A DNA stretch of 64,000 nt from T3SED10-260 sp035363255 (GTDB taxonomy: Bacteria > Caldisericota > Caldisericia > UBA6126), in assembly GCA_035363255.1 (NCBI GenBank), contig DAOSES010000003.1, positions 61,538-125,537 of the forward strand, given 5' to 3'. Position 1 is the first letter of the stretch. Each line of letters opens with the position of its first letter. The notes below the pieces were generated by a model. The model had not been told where the DNA came from. It saw only the letters and a list, made by a program, of their open reading frames with translations, and made no database searches. Positions 8,203 to 17,102 of this stretch are shown here, piece by piece. A program made the translations under genes and the position numbers.

Positions 8203-9249
8203 TCAATAAACTACTTGTCGTTCGGTGCCATCGGTACGGATCTTGTAGAGTTTTCCCTCATCACTGTCGTTACGATAATAGATCCAGTCGTTGATAACAT
8301 TGGTGTTTCCTGAGCGATCGTCATTTAGCTTGCTTCGTTCGGTGCCATCGGTGCGGATCTTGTAGAGTTTTCCCTCATCACTGTCGTTACGATAATAGAT
8401 CCAGTCGTTGATAACATTGGTGTTTCCTGAGCGATCGTCATTTAGCTTGCTTCGTTCGGTGCCATCGGTGCGGATCTTGTAGAGTTTGAAACCATCACTC
8501 CAGTTGCAATAGTAGATCCAATCCGCATATGCGTTGATGGAGGCTGTGACATCATCACTCAGCTTGCTTCGTTCGGTGCCATCGGAAAGAATTCGATAAA
8601 TTTTGAAACCATCGTTCCAGTTGCAATAATAGATCCAGTCTGCATATGCGTTGATAAAAACTGAGTTGTCTTCGTTGAGTTTAGTTCTTGCTTTACCGTC
8701 GGTTCGGATTTTGTATAGCTGGAAACCATCGCTCCAGTTGCGATAATATATCCACTCTCCCACCACATTGATGTCGCTGGAGTTGTCGTTGTTGAGTTTT
8801 GTGCGTTGCTTGCCATCAATACGAATTTTATAGAGTTTGTAGTCATCGCTCCAGTTGCGATAATATATCCACTCTCCCACCACATTGATGTCGCTGGAGT
8901 TGTCGTTGTTAAGTTTTGTGCGTTGCTTGCCATCAATACGAATTTTATAGAGTTGGTTTTCATCGCTCCAGTTGCTGTAATAAATCCAGGGCTCCTGATA
9001 AGAAACAAGACCAGAGTTTATGATATTTCCCACGGTATTTCCTCGGGAGGATACTTGTTTGACTTGTTGAGGAAATAAACGAGGCCAAAAGAGAAACAAG
9101 GCAGTAATGATACTGATGAATAGAATAAAGACAAGAATGATTTTTAAAACAGAGTCTAAGGCTACTTTTTTCTTAAGGGCAACACCACACTCTGTGCAAT
9201 ATTTGTTGTTTGCCTTAATATTTGCTCCGCAGTTACTGCAATAGTTCAT
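8203..9249 (-). CDS. Zinc-ribbon, TM and DUF5050-repeat protein (long paralogue)
   Basis: 348 residues. The N-terminus MNYCSNCGANI with a second CTECG is a zinc ribbon on the cytoplasmic side. One transmembrane helix follows near residues 33-55 (IILVFILFISIITALFLFW), then tandem 39-residue DUF5050 units (WIYYRN, KLYKIRTDGTERSKLNDD) that would lie outside the membrane. The ATG at 9249 is preferred to TTG 9255 because AAGAGG then sits 6 bases upstream. Several units are nearly identical in DNA (period 117 bases), so the array expanded recently. The frame ends mid-unit at ERQVVY. Probably a membrane-anchored sensor or scaffold; function not assigned. Confidence 0.8.
   Translation of the reverse strand: MNYCSNCGANIKANNKYCTECGVALKKKVALDSVLKIILVFILFISIITALFLFWPRLFPQQVKQVSSRGNTVGNIINSGLVSYQEPWIYYSNWSDENQLYKIRIDGKQRTKLNNDNSSDINVVGEWIYYRNWSDDYKLYKIRIDGKQRTKLNNDNSSDINVVGEWIYYRNWSDGFQLYKIRTDGKARTKLNEDNSVFINAYADWIYYCNWNDGFKIYRILSDGTERSKLSDDVTASINAYADWIYYCNWSDGFKLYKIRTDGTERSKLNDDRSGNTNVINDWIYYRNDSDEGKLYKIRTDGTERSKLNDDRSGNTNVINDWIYYRNDSDEGKLYKIRTDGTERQVVY
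8221..8454. repeat. 117-base tandem duplication inside the DUF5050 gene
   Basis: Bases 8221-8337 and 8338-8454 are two adjacent 117-base units that differ at one position that I can see (GGTACGG versus GGTGCGG). A third, diverged unit begins at 8455 with the same 33 bases or so. Each unit encodes one 39-residue DUF5050 blade. Near-identity in both codon positions and codon choice shows a very recent duplication. Confidence 0.9.
8728..8954. repeat. Second 117-base duplicated pair in the DUF5050 gene
   Basis: A unit beginning near 8728 is repeated from about 8845 to 8954 with a 117-base period and only a couple of differences (for example GTTGAGTTT versus GTTAAGTTT). It encodes two copies of a blade reading SSDINVVGEWIYYRNWSD. 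It is a separate duplication event from the 8221-8454 pair, since the two pairs differ clearly from one another. Confidence 0.85.
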
Positions 9250-9301
9250 TTCCAACCTCTTTTCTTGTTAAAAGAAGCTACAAGTTTTGGGTGCTTTAAA
9301 A

Positions 9302-10033
9302 TTAATTGTTTAGCACATCCCAAAGGATTTCTCCATCTTTCACATGAAGAAAAACTATGTTTGGATCAGACGGATTAATCACAATAATGGAATGATCGGG
9401 CATGTTGCTTTTTATGGTGCCAGAAAGTACTACAAGGGTCTTGGTGAATTCTTTCCAGGACTCAACTTTAGCTTGATTGCCATCGATGGCAAGCATGATC
9501 AATCCAAGGAGTTCATTTTCTGGTTTGAGGATAAAGGCCTTTTTTTCCAGGTCAAAATCGAAATTTGCTGTACCCTTGTAGGATTCGGTCATGGACTGAA
9601 TGTACATGGATTTGTATGTTTCGTAATTTTCATCTGCGATAGCTGTATCGTTGTTGGGAGTTTTATTGATGGAGAGATAGTTTTTTTTGAAATCACTACT
9701 CATGGGGCTATTTCGAGTCAGGGTAAAGGAGATTTCTTCAGTAGGGGCATCGTATTCGATCTGAGTAGCTTGAAAGTAGTCCAGAAAGAAGCGTAAGGGA
9801 AGATAGGACATACCTTCCAGCTCTATTACTGGTGCGTTGAGTTCGAAGGATTCGTCGTTGATAGTGATTTGCTTTGACCCTACTTTTAACAAAAAATGAT
9901 CTGAGATAATTGTTTTAGGTGGATCAACGGGTTTTTCAGCTTGCTTTTTTGGTAAAAACTGACAGGCTTGAAGGTTGATAAGAAGCATTAGTGCTGTGAT
10001 AGCCAGACAAAAAAATAATTTACTATCTTTCAT
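9302..10033 (-). CDS. Stalk-domain (copper amine oxidase N-terminal-like) lipoprotein
   Basis: About 243 residues from ATG 10033, which has AAGGGTGG 5-6 bases upstream; an upstream frame extension to 10069 is not needed. The N-terminus has a hydrophobic core and a lipobox-like LINLQAC, so it is probably a lipoprotein. Residues 45-105 match one stalk domain: LKVGSKQITIN, then APVIELEGMSYLPLRFFLDYF and IEYDAPTEEISF. The remaining residues are unrecognised. Stalk domains are found in secreted Clostridia proteins, usually as wall-associated or ligand-binding modules. It may be co-transcribed with the DOMON/rhodanese gene, which ends 106 bases upstream of it. Confidence 0.75.
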   Translation of the reverse strand: MKDSKLFFCLAITALMLLINLQACQFLPKKQAEKPVDPPKTIISDHFLLKVGSKQITINDESFELNAPVIELEGMSYLPLRFFLDYFQATQIEYDAPTEEISFTLTRNSPMSSDFKKNYLSINKTPNNDTAIADENYETYKSMYIQSMTESYKGTANFDFDLEKKAFILKPENELLGLIMLAIDGNQAKVESWKEFTKTLVVLSGTIKSNMPDHSIIVINPSDPNIVFLHVKDGEILWDVLNN

Positions 10034-10138
10034 ATATTCGCCACCCTTAATAATATAAAAATCCCTCATAACACACCGTAAATTATATACTGATGTATTA
10101 TAAGGGATTGAGAGCTTATATGCAAAAGCTTTAATAAC

Positions 10139-11464
10139 TTAGGGTTTGTAGCTGATGAGCACCTCTTGTAAAGAGGGATTCCAATCCACCTGGCATTGCA
10201 AGCTTTCTGCTACAAATCTTAATGGGAGAAGAGTTCTTCCTGGTGGCACAACAAGTGGTTTAACTTTGTCATTAGAGGCGTCAATAGGAACTCTTTTGCC
10301 ATTAATCAGAGCATCTGCTTTACCAATCTGAAGCTTGATTTCAATAAATTGAAGATAAATGGCTACTTCCTGGGTGCTGGCATTCCACCCGACTTTGGCT
10401 CCGAGTGCTTCAGCCAGATAGCGAATGGGTAGCATGGTTCTACCTTCAATGATCATAGCTTTGGTGTCCATTTGTTTTGCTACATTGTCAAGCCAATAGG
10501 TATCATTATTTATCTGAAACTTCACCTGAGTTTGTTCTTTGTATTTTTCAATCGAGTAGCCTGCATTAAGCCATGCACCATAATTTCCCAGTAATCGAAA
10601 AACTCTTGGGAATCCATTTTTGCCCAATACATCAGCTGCAAATATGGCTGGAGCATCTCCGTGGCAATATACTAAAATAGCTCGTTCTTTATTGAATTTG
10701 TTCAAATTGCTTGCTACGTTGTTATATTCCACATTCACAGCACCAGGTAAATGTCCATTTTTCCAAGCGGATGAAACATCCAGTATCATTAGGGAAGGAT
10801 CTTCGTCATACATTTTTTTAGCTTCTTGTACTGAAATATCTTTGTATTTCTTTTCTTCTTTTATGGCTTCAATGCTGATGGTGTCAGTAGCTCGAAAAGA
10901 GTGCATCGCTGCAAAATCATCTCTATTACCATAAGCAACTATGATCTTCAAGTTACCAGAACGTGGAAAGGGGCGATCGTATGGATCTCCAGTATCAAGC
11001 TTGCGTTGAAACTCAATAGTGGTATATTCCCCAAGCTCAGTTCCTGCAAAAGTTGAAATGTCATTCGTCCCTCCAAGTTTTTCATCAGGAGGATGAGGAC
11101 CCATTTCACCCGTTGAAAAAGCATCAAATAGCTTGGTTTCACCGTTTTTTTCCACCCAGGCGATGATCATATCTGCATCCTTCATCATCACCGTTGGTGC
11201 AATGCCTAAGGATACCCAGCCATTGGTTTTGGCTTTCATTGCAATGAAGACGTTTTCTCCTAAAACTTGCCAATGTAGTTCAAAATTTCCTTTATCGAAT
11301 GTCTTGGATTGGGGATATTCTTTATCGGTGATTTTTCCGTCCATAACTACTTCAGCTCGTACCAGGGGAACTGCTTGCTTAACGCTAATGAAGCTGAAGC
11401 TAAAGATTAAGCTGAGTAGGATGCTGAAAAGTAACATTCCTTGCATCGAACGCTTTTTTTTCAT
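10139..11464 (-). CDS. DOMON-rhodanese-stalk domain fusion, exported
   Basis: 441 residues with a signal peptide (SILLSLIFSFSFISVKQAVP). Three modules follow. Residues 40-185 resemble a DOMON domain, a haem- or sugar-binding beta-sandwich (FELHWQVLGENVFIAMKAKTNGWVSLGI is its usual opening; shown here in part as ELHWQV and WVSLGI). Residues 205-300 are a rhodanese domain with active-site Cys in VYCHGD and an RLLGNYGAW ending. Residues 310-441 carry a stalk-type pair (EGRTMLPIRYLAEALGAKV, and GRTLLPLRFVAESLQ). The start ATG 11464 follows AAGGAAGG. An exported haem-binding plus sulfur-transfer combination suggests extracytoplasmic redox or sulfur chemistry, which is inference. Confidence 0.85.
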   Translation of the reverse strand: MKKKRSMQGMLLFSILLSLIFSFSFISVKQAVPLVRAEVVMDGKITDKEYPQSKTFDKGNFELHWQVLGENVFIAMKAKTNGWVSLGIAPTVMMKDADMIIAWVEKNGETKLFDAFSTGEMGPHPPDEKLGGTNDISTFAGTELGEYTTIEFQRKLDTGDPYDRPFPRSGNLKIIVAYGNRDDFAAMHSFRATDTISIEAIKEEKKYKDISVQEAKKMYDEDPSLMILDVSSAWKNGHLPGAVNVEYNNVASNLNKFNKERAILVYCHGDAPAIFAADVLGKNGFPRVFRLLGNYGAWLNAGYSIEKYKEQTQVKFQINNDTYWLDNVAKQMDTKAMIIEGRTMLPIRYLAEALGAKVGWNASTQEVAIYLQFIEIKLQIGKADALINGKRVPIDASNDKVKPLVVPPGRTLLPLRFVAESLQCQVDWNPSLQEVLISYKP

Positions 11465-11516
11465 GATGACCTTCCTTTTTTACTTTGTTATGGAAACTAA
11501 GTTAAAGAAAAAAAGT

Positions 11517-13715
11517 TCAGCTTTCATTGTCTTGATTGGATTGCTTGATAGGCAATTGAACATAAAAAACTGTTCCCTCGCCAGGTATCGACTCCAACCA
11601 TATCTTTCCATGGTGTTTTTCTACAATTTCTTTGCATATTGCTAGCCCCAAACCGCTACTTCCCGGACGGGAATAGTTGGAGTGAGTAATTTGAGTGAAG
11701 CTGTTAAATAGTTTTTTTACATCCTCTTTGTGAATACCCATCCCAGTATCTCGGATAGCTACTTGAACTGATTTTTCTTGTGGAAGGAGACTGCACTCAA
11801 TGCTCACATAGCCTTTTTCAGTGTATTTGATACCGTTGCTAAGCAGATTGGAAAGCAAACGGTATATTTTGTCGCTATCTCCTTCTATGTTTGGCGTTTG
11901 AGGGCAACTCAGGTATCTTAGCTCCAGATGCTTCTCTTTGGCAGGGATCTCCATGATGCAGATAACATCTTGAATGATTTTGTCAATGTTTATAATTGAA
12001 AGATCAAAGCTCAAACTACTATTTTTAAGTTTTTGAAAATCAAGCACATTGTTGACAAAAGTGCAAAGTCGATCAGCATTTTTTTTGCAAATTTGAATAA
12101 GATTCTGGCTTTCTTTGGTATAGCTTTCAAGGTTCATGGTGCACAACATATCGATTCCACCTTTGATCGAAGTCATGGGAGTACGTAGTTCATGCGATAC
12201 CATGCTGATGAAATGATCTTTCATTTTTTCCTGGAGTTTTTGTTCGGTAATATCTCGTGAAATGGATCCAAAATAGGTTTTGTTGGAAAGTTGAATGGCA
12301 TAAGAGGAGATTTCGAGTACTTTTTTTTCATTCGTTTTACTCTGAATTTCAAACTCCTGAGAAAAAGATGGAAACTCGGAAGATAGTGCTTGATTAACTT
12401 GCATCATATGCAAACAAGCTTGCTTTAGCTCCTCTTTTCTGTGTTCATTTCGAAACTGGTCAGGTAGGCTTAGCCATTGAACTTCCCATATTGGTTTTCC
12501 AAGCATTTCTTCCTTGGAGTATCCCAAAATTCTACTTTGTGCATCATTCCATTCAATGATTTGCATATTTTCATCTGCTATAATGATCCCATCTTGCGAT
12601 TGCATCAGGGTTGCCCTGAAGCGTTCTTCGCTTTCGAGCAGTTTCTCACGATTTTTCCAGTGATCTAAAGCCAGGGATGCCAGGTTTCCAAAAGCTCCCG
12701 CAATCCTTGCATCTTCTTTTGTAAAACCCTCTTTTTTATTGGCGAGCACCATCATTCCTTCAGTTTTATCTTCGATCGTCAGGGGAGCGTAAAGGATGTT
12801 ATCAATAGGAAGATGTTTTTTTGGCATATCATCAAACCAGGGTGTGTTGGTAAAATCGTTTTGAAATTGAGCTTCGTTGCTTTGACATACCAGCTTGTGA
12901 AAACCCCGGTTAACCATATCAAGAGAAGGGCTTTGGATTTGGTTGAAAAGGGCGTAATATCCAGTTTTTGCTCCAGTGAGTTTTTTAATTTGTTCAAACA
13001 ACGATTTGATGGTTGCATCAAAACTTTTTTCATGAAGTATCGACTTGGCTGCTTCAAGAAGGGTTTCGAGTTCAAATGAACGAGCTTGCTCATTTTTTAG
13101 GGCTATAGCGACCTCTGCTTCAAGGCGTTTGCTATTTTCGATTTCTACCTGCATATCTTCCATCAGGTTTAACAAAGCTTTTTGATTTTGTTCGAGCTCG
13201 AAATTACTCGAACTGAGTTGTTCTTCGATCCGTGTGATCTTTTCAAGCTCTTGTTCCAGGTCTCGAGTTTTCTCCAACACTAGTTGGTTGAGCTGATCTC
13301 TTTCCATTTGTCGGTAGCGGTTGGCAACTTTTATTTTGACCATGGCTTTGATTTGAGCTATGAGCTCCAACTCATCAATTGGCTTGGATAAAAATCCTTC
13401 TGCGCCAGCGGTGAGTGCATTGATTCTTGTTTCTCTGGTGGCTTCCATGGCGGTTACAAAAACAACGGGTATCATTTCAAGCTCTTCATCTTCTTTGATT
13501 TGTCGACAAATTTCAAACCCATCTTCTTCAGGCATCAGAATATCCAACAAAATGACTGAGGGATCGTATTGTTTTGCGAGTTCGATACCTTTCTTTCCTG
13601 TGCTGGCTGTATAGACAGTAGCATCAAGAAATGCATTGCAGATAAGTGCTTTCAAGCTAATCAGGTTGTTGGGATGATCGTCAATCGCAAGGATCTTCAA
13701 GCTATTCCTTGTCAT
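11517..13715 (-). CDS. Receiver-GAF-PAS-histidine kinase hybrid
   Basis: About 732 residues, soluble. Domain order: receiver (ILAIDDHPNN, phospho-acceptor Asp58 in ILLDILMPEEDG, FVTAM), coiled coil, GAF near 225-370, PAS near 380-500 (GIIIADENMQIIEWND), HisKA with SMVSHELRTPMTS, and HATPase_c with NLLSNGIKYTEKG, DTGMGI and SGLGLAI. The start ATG 13715 overlaps the 3' end of the upstream kinase gene by 14 bases. An N-terminal receiver ahead of a kinase suggests that phosphate arriving from the upstream hybrid kinase controls this kinase's output. No DNA-binding output domain is present. It is the last gene of a four-gene signalling operon. Confidence 0.9.
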   Translation of the reverse strand: MTRNSLKILAIDDHPNNLISLKALICNAFLDATVYTASTGKKGIELAKQYDPSVILLDILMPEEDGFEICRQIKEDEELEMIPVVFVTAMEATRETRINALTAGAEGFLSKPIDELELIAQIKAMVKIKVANRYRQMERDQLNQLVLEKTRDLEQELEKITRIEEQLSSSNFELEQNQKALLNLMEDMQVEIENSKRLEAEVAIALKNEQARSFELETLLEAAKSILHEKSFDATIKSLFEQIKKLTGAKTGYYALFNQIQSPSLDMVNRGFHKLVCQSNEAQFQNDFTNTPWFDDMPKKHLPIDNILYAPLTIEDKTEGMMVLANKKEGFTKEDARIAGAFGNLASLALDHWKNREKLLESEERFRATLMQSQDGIIIADENMQIIEWNDAQSRILGYSKEEMLGKPIWEVQWLSLPDQFRNEHRKEELKQACLHMMQVNQALSSEFPSFSQEFEIQSKTNEKKVLEISSYAIQLSNKTYFGSISRDITEQKLQEKMKDHFISMVSHELRTPMTSIKGGIDMLCTMNLESYTKESQNLIQICKKNADRLCTFVNNVLDFQKLKNSSLSFDLSIINIDKIIQDVICIMEIPAKEKHLELRYLSCPQTPNIEGDSDKIYRLLSNLLSNGIKYTEKGYVSIECSLLPQEKSVQVAIRDTGMGIHKEDVKKLFNSFTQITHSNYSRPGSSGLGLAICKEIVEKHHGKIWLESIPGEGTVFYVQLPIKQSNQDNES

Positions 13716-16263
13716 GAGTATCCCTTGCTTTGTCTTGAGTGCTGAAGACCATGGATTGTATGGCAGCAAGAAGGTCGTATTTGCTGATATCCCCTTTTTG
13801 GATGAGTTGGTGAATGTTGTTCCCTTTTAAAAAAGAGAGCTCTTCCTTGCTAATATGCTTTGCGCTTAGAATCAAGACTGGTAAAAGTTTGGTTTGGGGA
13901 TCGCTCCGAATGGTTTTTAATACTGCAAAACCATCCATTTCTGGCATCATCAGATCCAAAATAATCCCATCGGGTTCATCTTCTTTGATGCGTTTTAAGC
14001 CCTGTAGGCCGTTGTCTGCGGTGATTATTTGATAGCCTTCATGACTTAGAATCTCCTTGAGTTGAATCAGTGCTGGCTCGCTATCTTCAATCAAGAGGAT
14101 CTTTTTCCCCCCCTTTTCGGACTGAGAATATCTTTCTTTGTTTTCATAACAAGCGAAAGGATTGAGACCATTTGACGAGGTATTCCAAAGCAGAGGCAAG
14201 GATAAAGTAAAAGTAGATCCTTTTCCCAAAGTGCTCTCTACTTGAATGCTACCTTGAAGCAATTGTACGTATTTTTTTACGATGGCTAAGCCAAGACCAG
14301 TGCCCTCATATTTTTTTGAAAGCCTTTCGTCAGCTTGTCTGAATTCATCAAAAATATGGGGCAGTAGTTCAGAAGCAATACCAATGCCAGAATCTTCAAC
14401 TTGAACACAAAGAGATTGCTTGTTTGTGGAGACTCGAACCACCACAAAACCTTTCTCTGTAAACTTGACTGCATTTCCAATCAAGTTTTGAAGAATATGT
14501 CTCAGTTTACTTGTGTCAGATACAACGAGCATATTCTCTGTCATATCATGACTTAATCTTAGATTCTTTTGATCAGCTTGAGGCTTGATGGATGCAAGCA
14601 CATCATTCATTAGATCTTTAAGATCAAAGGTGCTAAGTGAAACACTTTCTTTTCCAGCTTCAAGTTTGGACAAATTCAAGATATCATTGATTAAATCCAA
14701 TAAGTGTTTCCCACTTTTTTCGATCACTCCCAGATACTCAATTTCTTCTATAGGGATTTTGTTTTCCCATCGTTTGTGCAAGACGCTGGATAAGGCTATG
14801 ATGGAGTTGAGTGGGGTGCGTAACTCATGGCTCATATTGGATAAAAAGGAGGTTTTTAGTTTGTTGAGTTCCTGAAGTTGGTTTTTTTGGACTTCAAGGC
14901 TTCTATTTTGTTCTTGAAGCTCTTGAGACTGCCTGCCAAGTTCATTTTTCTGTTCTTCGATTTCCTGGTTTTGATTCTCAAGTTTTTGACTAAAAAGTTT
15001 TATTCGGTTGAAAGCAAGGATGCTGATCATTCTTGCGCTGATCAGCTCCGAAGCATCTCTGATGGCTTGTAAACCCAGGTCATCAAACTCATCCAGACTG
15101 GATAAACTAATCAATGCAATAACTTGTTGCCCAGCTTTTATAGGAATAGTCAGCAATTCTTTAGGAAGAAGATCAAGTTCCAGATAGCGCATATTCACCA
15201 AAGCATGATCGTTGATGGGAGTGATTTTTTCCATTTTTCCGCTCATCAAGGATAAGCCAAACATGCCATGAGGACGAGTAAGACTAAACTCGTTTATGTT
15301 TTCCAAATTTAAACCTACAGAAGCTTGGAGTAAAAAGCTATCCTCAGCATCATTTAGTACGTAAACAGCACCTGCTTTGGCGTGGCTTTGTTGGATCAAG
15401 AGATGTAAAAGATTTTTTGAGAAAATGCTTAAATCATCCGAGCTGATAAGGGTGCTTGTAATTTGTTCTAATAAGGTTTGTTTTTGAAGGTCAATATCAA
15501 TGGTTTCAGTTAAATGATTTATGGCCGAAGCAAGAGAGCCAAATTCATTTTTTCCAAGATCGGGTAGGCGGGATTGAAATAGAGACGATTTTACCTGAGC
15601 CAAAAAGGGAAGCATTTGGTTGAGAGGATCTTTAATGGAGCGCATGAGAAATAGGAATAAAAGCCAGGAGCTTAATACAACGATAAGTATGAATAAAATC
15701 AACTGAGATTTGAAGTCCTGCATCGTTTTACTGCCTTCATGGTAGAGGGTGTCACCCTTTTGAAGGGAGAAAGTGCTAATTTTTTGAAGCTTTTCATAAA
15801 ATGACTTGTGGCCTGCTATATGAAGGATAAAAGCTTCCTGTACTTGATTTCTATTTCCTCGGGTGATTTCTTCGTGAAAAGTACGATGCTCTTGCTTATA
15901 CTTTGAGAAATCCTGATATGCCAGCTCCACGTCTTCCCTAGGACCCAGATAGCGTTCTTTTAGAACCTGGAAGTGTTTTTCAATTGAATTTTCAAGGTCT
16001 TCAATCTTGTGATAGCTGAGTTCTGGAGAAGAAGTATCATCGAAATAGGTATCTTTTTCAACGATCTGAATATTGAGCGCAGCAAGTTTGATTTCGTCAA
16101 CTGATCTTCGAACCATTAATGGATGATGATACAGAGTGTCGTATTTCTTCCAAAGTGCTTGGTGGTAAGCAAGTGAGACAAGTCCCAATATAGTACTACC
16201 TAATAAAATTCCAATAAGACTTAGTCTTAACAAAAGGCTTATGGAGGTATTTTTAATGTTCAT
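13702..16263 (-). CDS. Membrane hybrid sensor histidine kinase (HAMP-GAF-HisKA-HATPase-receiver)
   Basis: 853 residues. TM1 lies near 9-32, an extracytoplasmic helical sensor of about 155 residues follows, TM2 is near 187-208, and HAMP near 209-262. A GAF-type region spans 265-415, then a Gln/Glu-rich coiled coil 425-468. HisKA has FLSNMSHELRTPLNS with His479. HATPase_c has NLIGNAVKFTEKG, DSGIGI and GTGLGLAI. The C-terminal receiver (721-840) has IEDSEPA and the acceptor Asp770 in ILDLMMPEMDG. Its ATG overlaps the methyltransferase stop (ATGA, 16260-16263). The signal sensed is unknown. It probably feeds phosphate to the receiver of the next gene. Confidence 0.93.
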   Translation of the reverse strand: MNIKNTSISLLLRLSLIGILLGSTILGLVSLAYHQALWKKYDTLYHHPLMVRRSVDEIKLAALNIQIVEKDTYFDDTSSPELSYHKIEDLENSIEKHFQVLKERYLGPREDVELAYQDFSKYKQEHRTFHEEITRGNRNQVQEAFILHIAGHKSFYEKLQKISTFSLQKGDTLYHEGSKTMQDFKSQLILFILIVVLSSWLLFLFLMRSIKDPLNQMLPFLAQVKSSLFQSRLPDLGKNEFGSLASAINHLTETIDIDLQKQTLLEQITSTLISSDDLSIFSKNLLHLLIQQSHAKAGAVYVLNDAEDSFLLQASVGLNLENINEFSLTRPHGMFGLSLMSGKMEKITPINDHALVNMRYLELDLLPKELLTIPIKAGQQVIALISLSSLDEFDDLGLQAIRDASELISARMISILAFNRIKLFSQKLENQNQEIEEQKNELGRQSQELQEQNRSLEVQKNQLQELNKLKTSFLSNMSHELRTPLNSIIALSSVLHKRWENKIPIEEIEYLGVIEKSGKHLLDLINDILNLSKLEAGKESVSLSTFDLKDLMNDVLASIKPQADQKNLRLSHDMTENMLVVSDTSKLRHILQNLIGNAVKFTEKGFVVVRVSTNKQSLCVQVEDSGIGIASELLPHIFDEFRQADERLSKKYEGTGLGLAIVKKYVQLLQGSIQVESTLGKGSTFTLSLPLLWNTSSNGLNPFACYENKERYSQSEKGGKKILLIEDSEPALIQLKEILSHEGYQIITADNGLQGLKRIKEDEPDGIILDLMMPEMDGFAVLKTIRSDPQTKLLPVLILSAKHISKEELSFLKGNNIHQLIQKGDISKYDLLAAIQSMVFSTQDKARDTHDKE

Positions 16264-17102
16264 CTTATCTCCTTAGTGGTTTTCTGGAAAAACGGAAATG
16301 TCAGTAGGTTTGAATTCCATCCTGTGTAGCTAGTCACCAGATCTTTCTCACTCTCATCGGTGATCAGAATTCCATGATCATTAAGGTTTTGTATAGCTTT
16401 TTGCATGATTCGTTCTTGATGTTTTGGGGTATAGTAATACAAAATGTTACAACAGAAAATGAGATCAAAATCATTGTATATGCAATCTGCAGGAGCCTTG
16501 CTTGAACCATCGAGCAAGTCATAACATGAAAATATAAGTTTTTCTTGAAGAAAGGGCTTGATGGAATAAAGACTGTTTTCAACCACAAAATAGCGTTCCA
16601 GCCGTGACAAGGAAATAGACTGAATGTCTTCTTTCAAATATTGAGCTTTCTTTGCTTTTTCAATACAAAGAGAAAGCTGGTCGGTGCAGAAAATTCGAAA
16701 ATCCATACCATTGTTCTTTTTTTTAAGCAATTCATCCATAATGATGGCTATCGAATAGGCTTCCTGACCAAAAGCACAAGCCATGGACCAAACTCTTATC
16801 TGCTTATGACCGCTCTGCTCTTTCTCAAGAATCAGTCTTGGCAGATAGTAGTGTTCTAAGGCAAAAAAGTGAAAGGGGTTTCTAAAAAAAGTACTATAGT
16901 GATTTTTGAGGCTATTTTCCAAAATAGTAAGTTCTTCGGAAGACTGAAGCAATCTGTCAAGATAGAAATAAAAATCGCTGGTTGCAAGCTGCTTCATTCG
17001 ATTTTCAATGCAAGTAATAAAAAAATCTGCCTGATAACATGAAAAGTCTTTGCCATAACTTGACAGAATATGCTTTTGGAAATCTTCAAACAGCTTTGTC
17101 AT
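16260..17102 (-). CDS. CheR-type S-adenosylmethionine methyltransferase
   Basis: About 280 residues from ATG 17102, which overlaps the PAS gene stop as ATGA (17099-17102). An N-terminal helical region is followed by the SAM-binding segment VWSMACAFGQEAYSIAI near residues 105-121, matching the CheR motif VWSxxCSxGEEPYS with Gln and Ala replacing two usual residues. FRIFCTDQLSLCIEKA and DLIFCCNILYYYTP are further family landmarks (the last is the usual DxIFCRNVLIYF region). CheR enzymes methylate glutamates of chemoreceptors. No receptor or CheB esterase is nearby, so the target here is unknown; a sensor kinase in the same operon is a candidate, by inference. Confidence 0.88.
   Translation of the reverse strand: MTKLFEDFQKHILSSYGKDFSCYQADFFITCIENRMKQLATSDFYFYLDRLLQSSEELTILENSLKNHYSTFFRNPFHFFALEHYYLPRLILEKEQSGHKQIRVWSMACAFGQEAYSIAIIMDELLKKKNNGMDFRIFCTDQLSLCIEKAKKAQYLKEDIQSISLSRLERYFVVENSLYSIKPFLQEKLIFSCYDLLDGSSKAPADCIYNDFDLIFCCNILYYYTPKHQERIMQKAIQNLNDHGILITDESEKDLVTSYTGWNSNLLTFPFFQKTTKEIR

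Noticed and set aside
8221..8954. Regular 117-base repeats as a CRISPR array
   Set aside because: Repeats are contiguous, coding and lack unique spacers; they encode 39-residue blades.
8559..9008. 149-residue minus-strand frame inside the DUF5050 gene
   Set aside because: It is the alternative frame of the 117-base repeats, repetitive for that reason, and has no ribosome binding site.
9344..9796. 150-residue plus-strand frame over the stalk lipoprotein gene
   Set aside because: Antisense to a gene with a signal sequence and a stalk motif; no ribosome binding site.
10070..10138. Possible terminator after the DOMON gene
   Set aside because: Only a short AAGCT/AGCTT pairing with no U tract after it.
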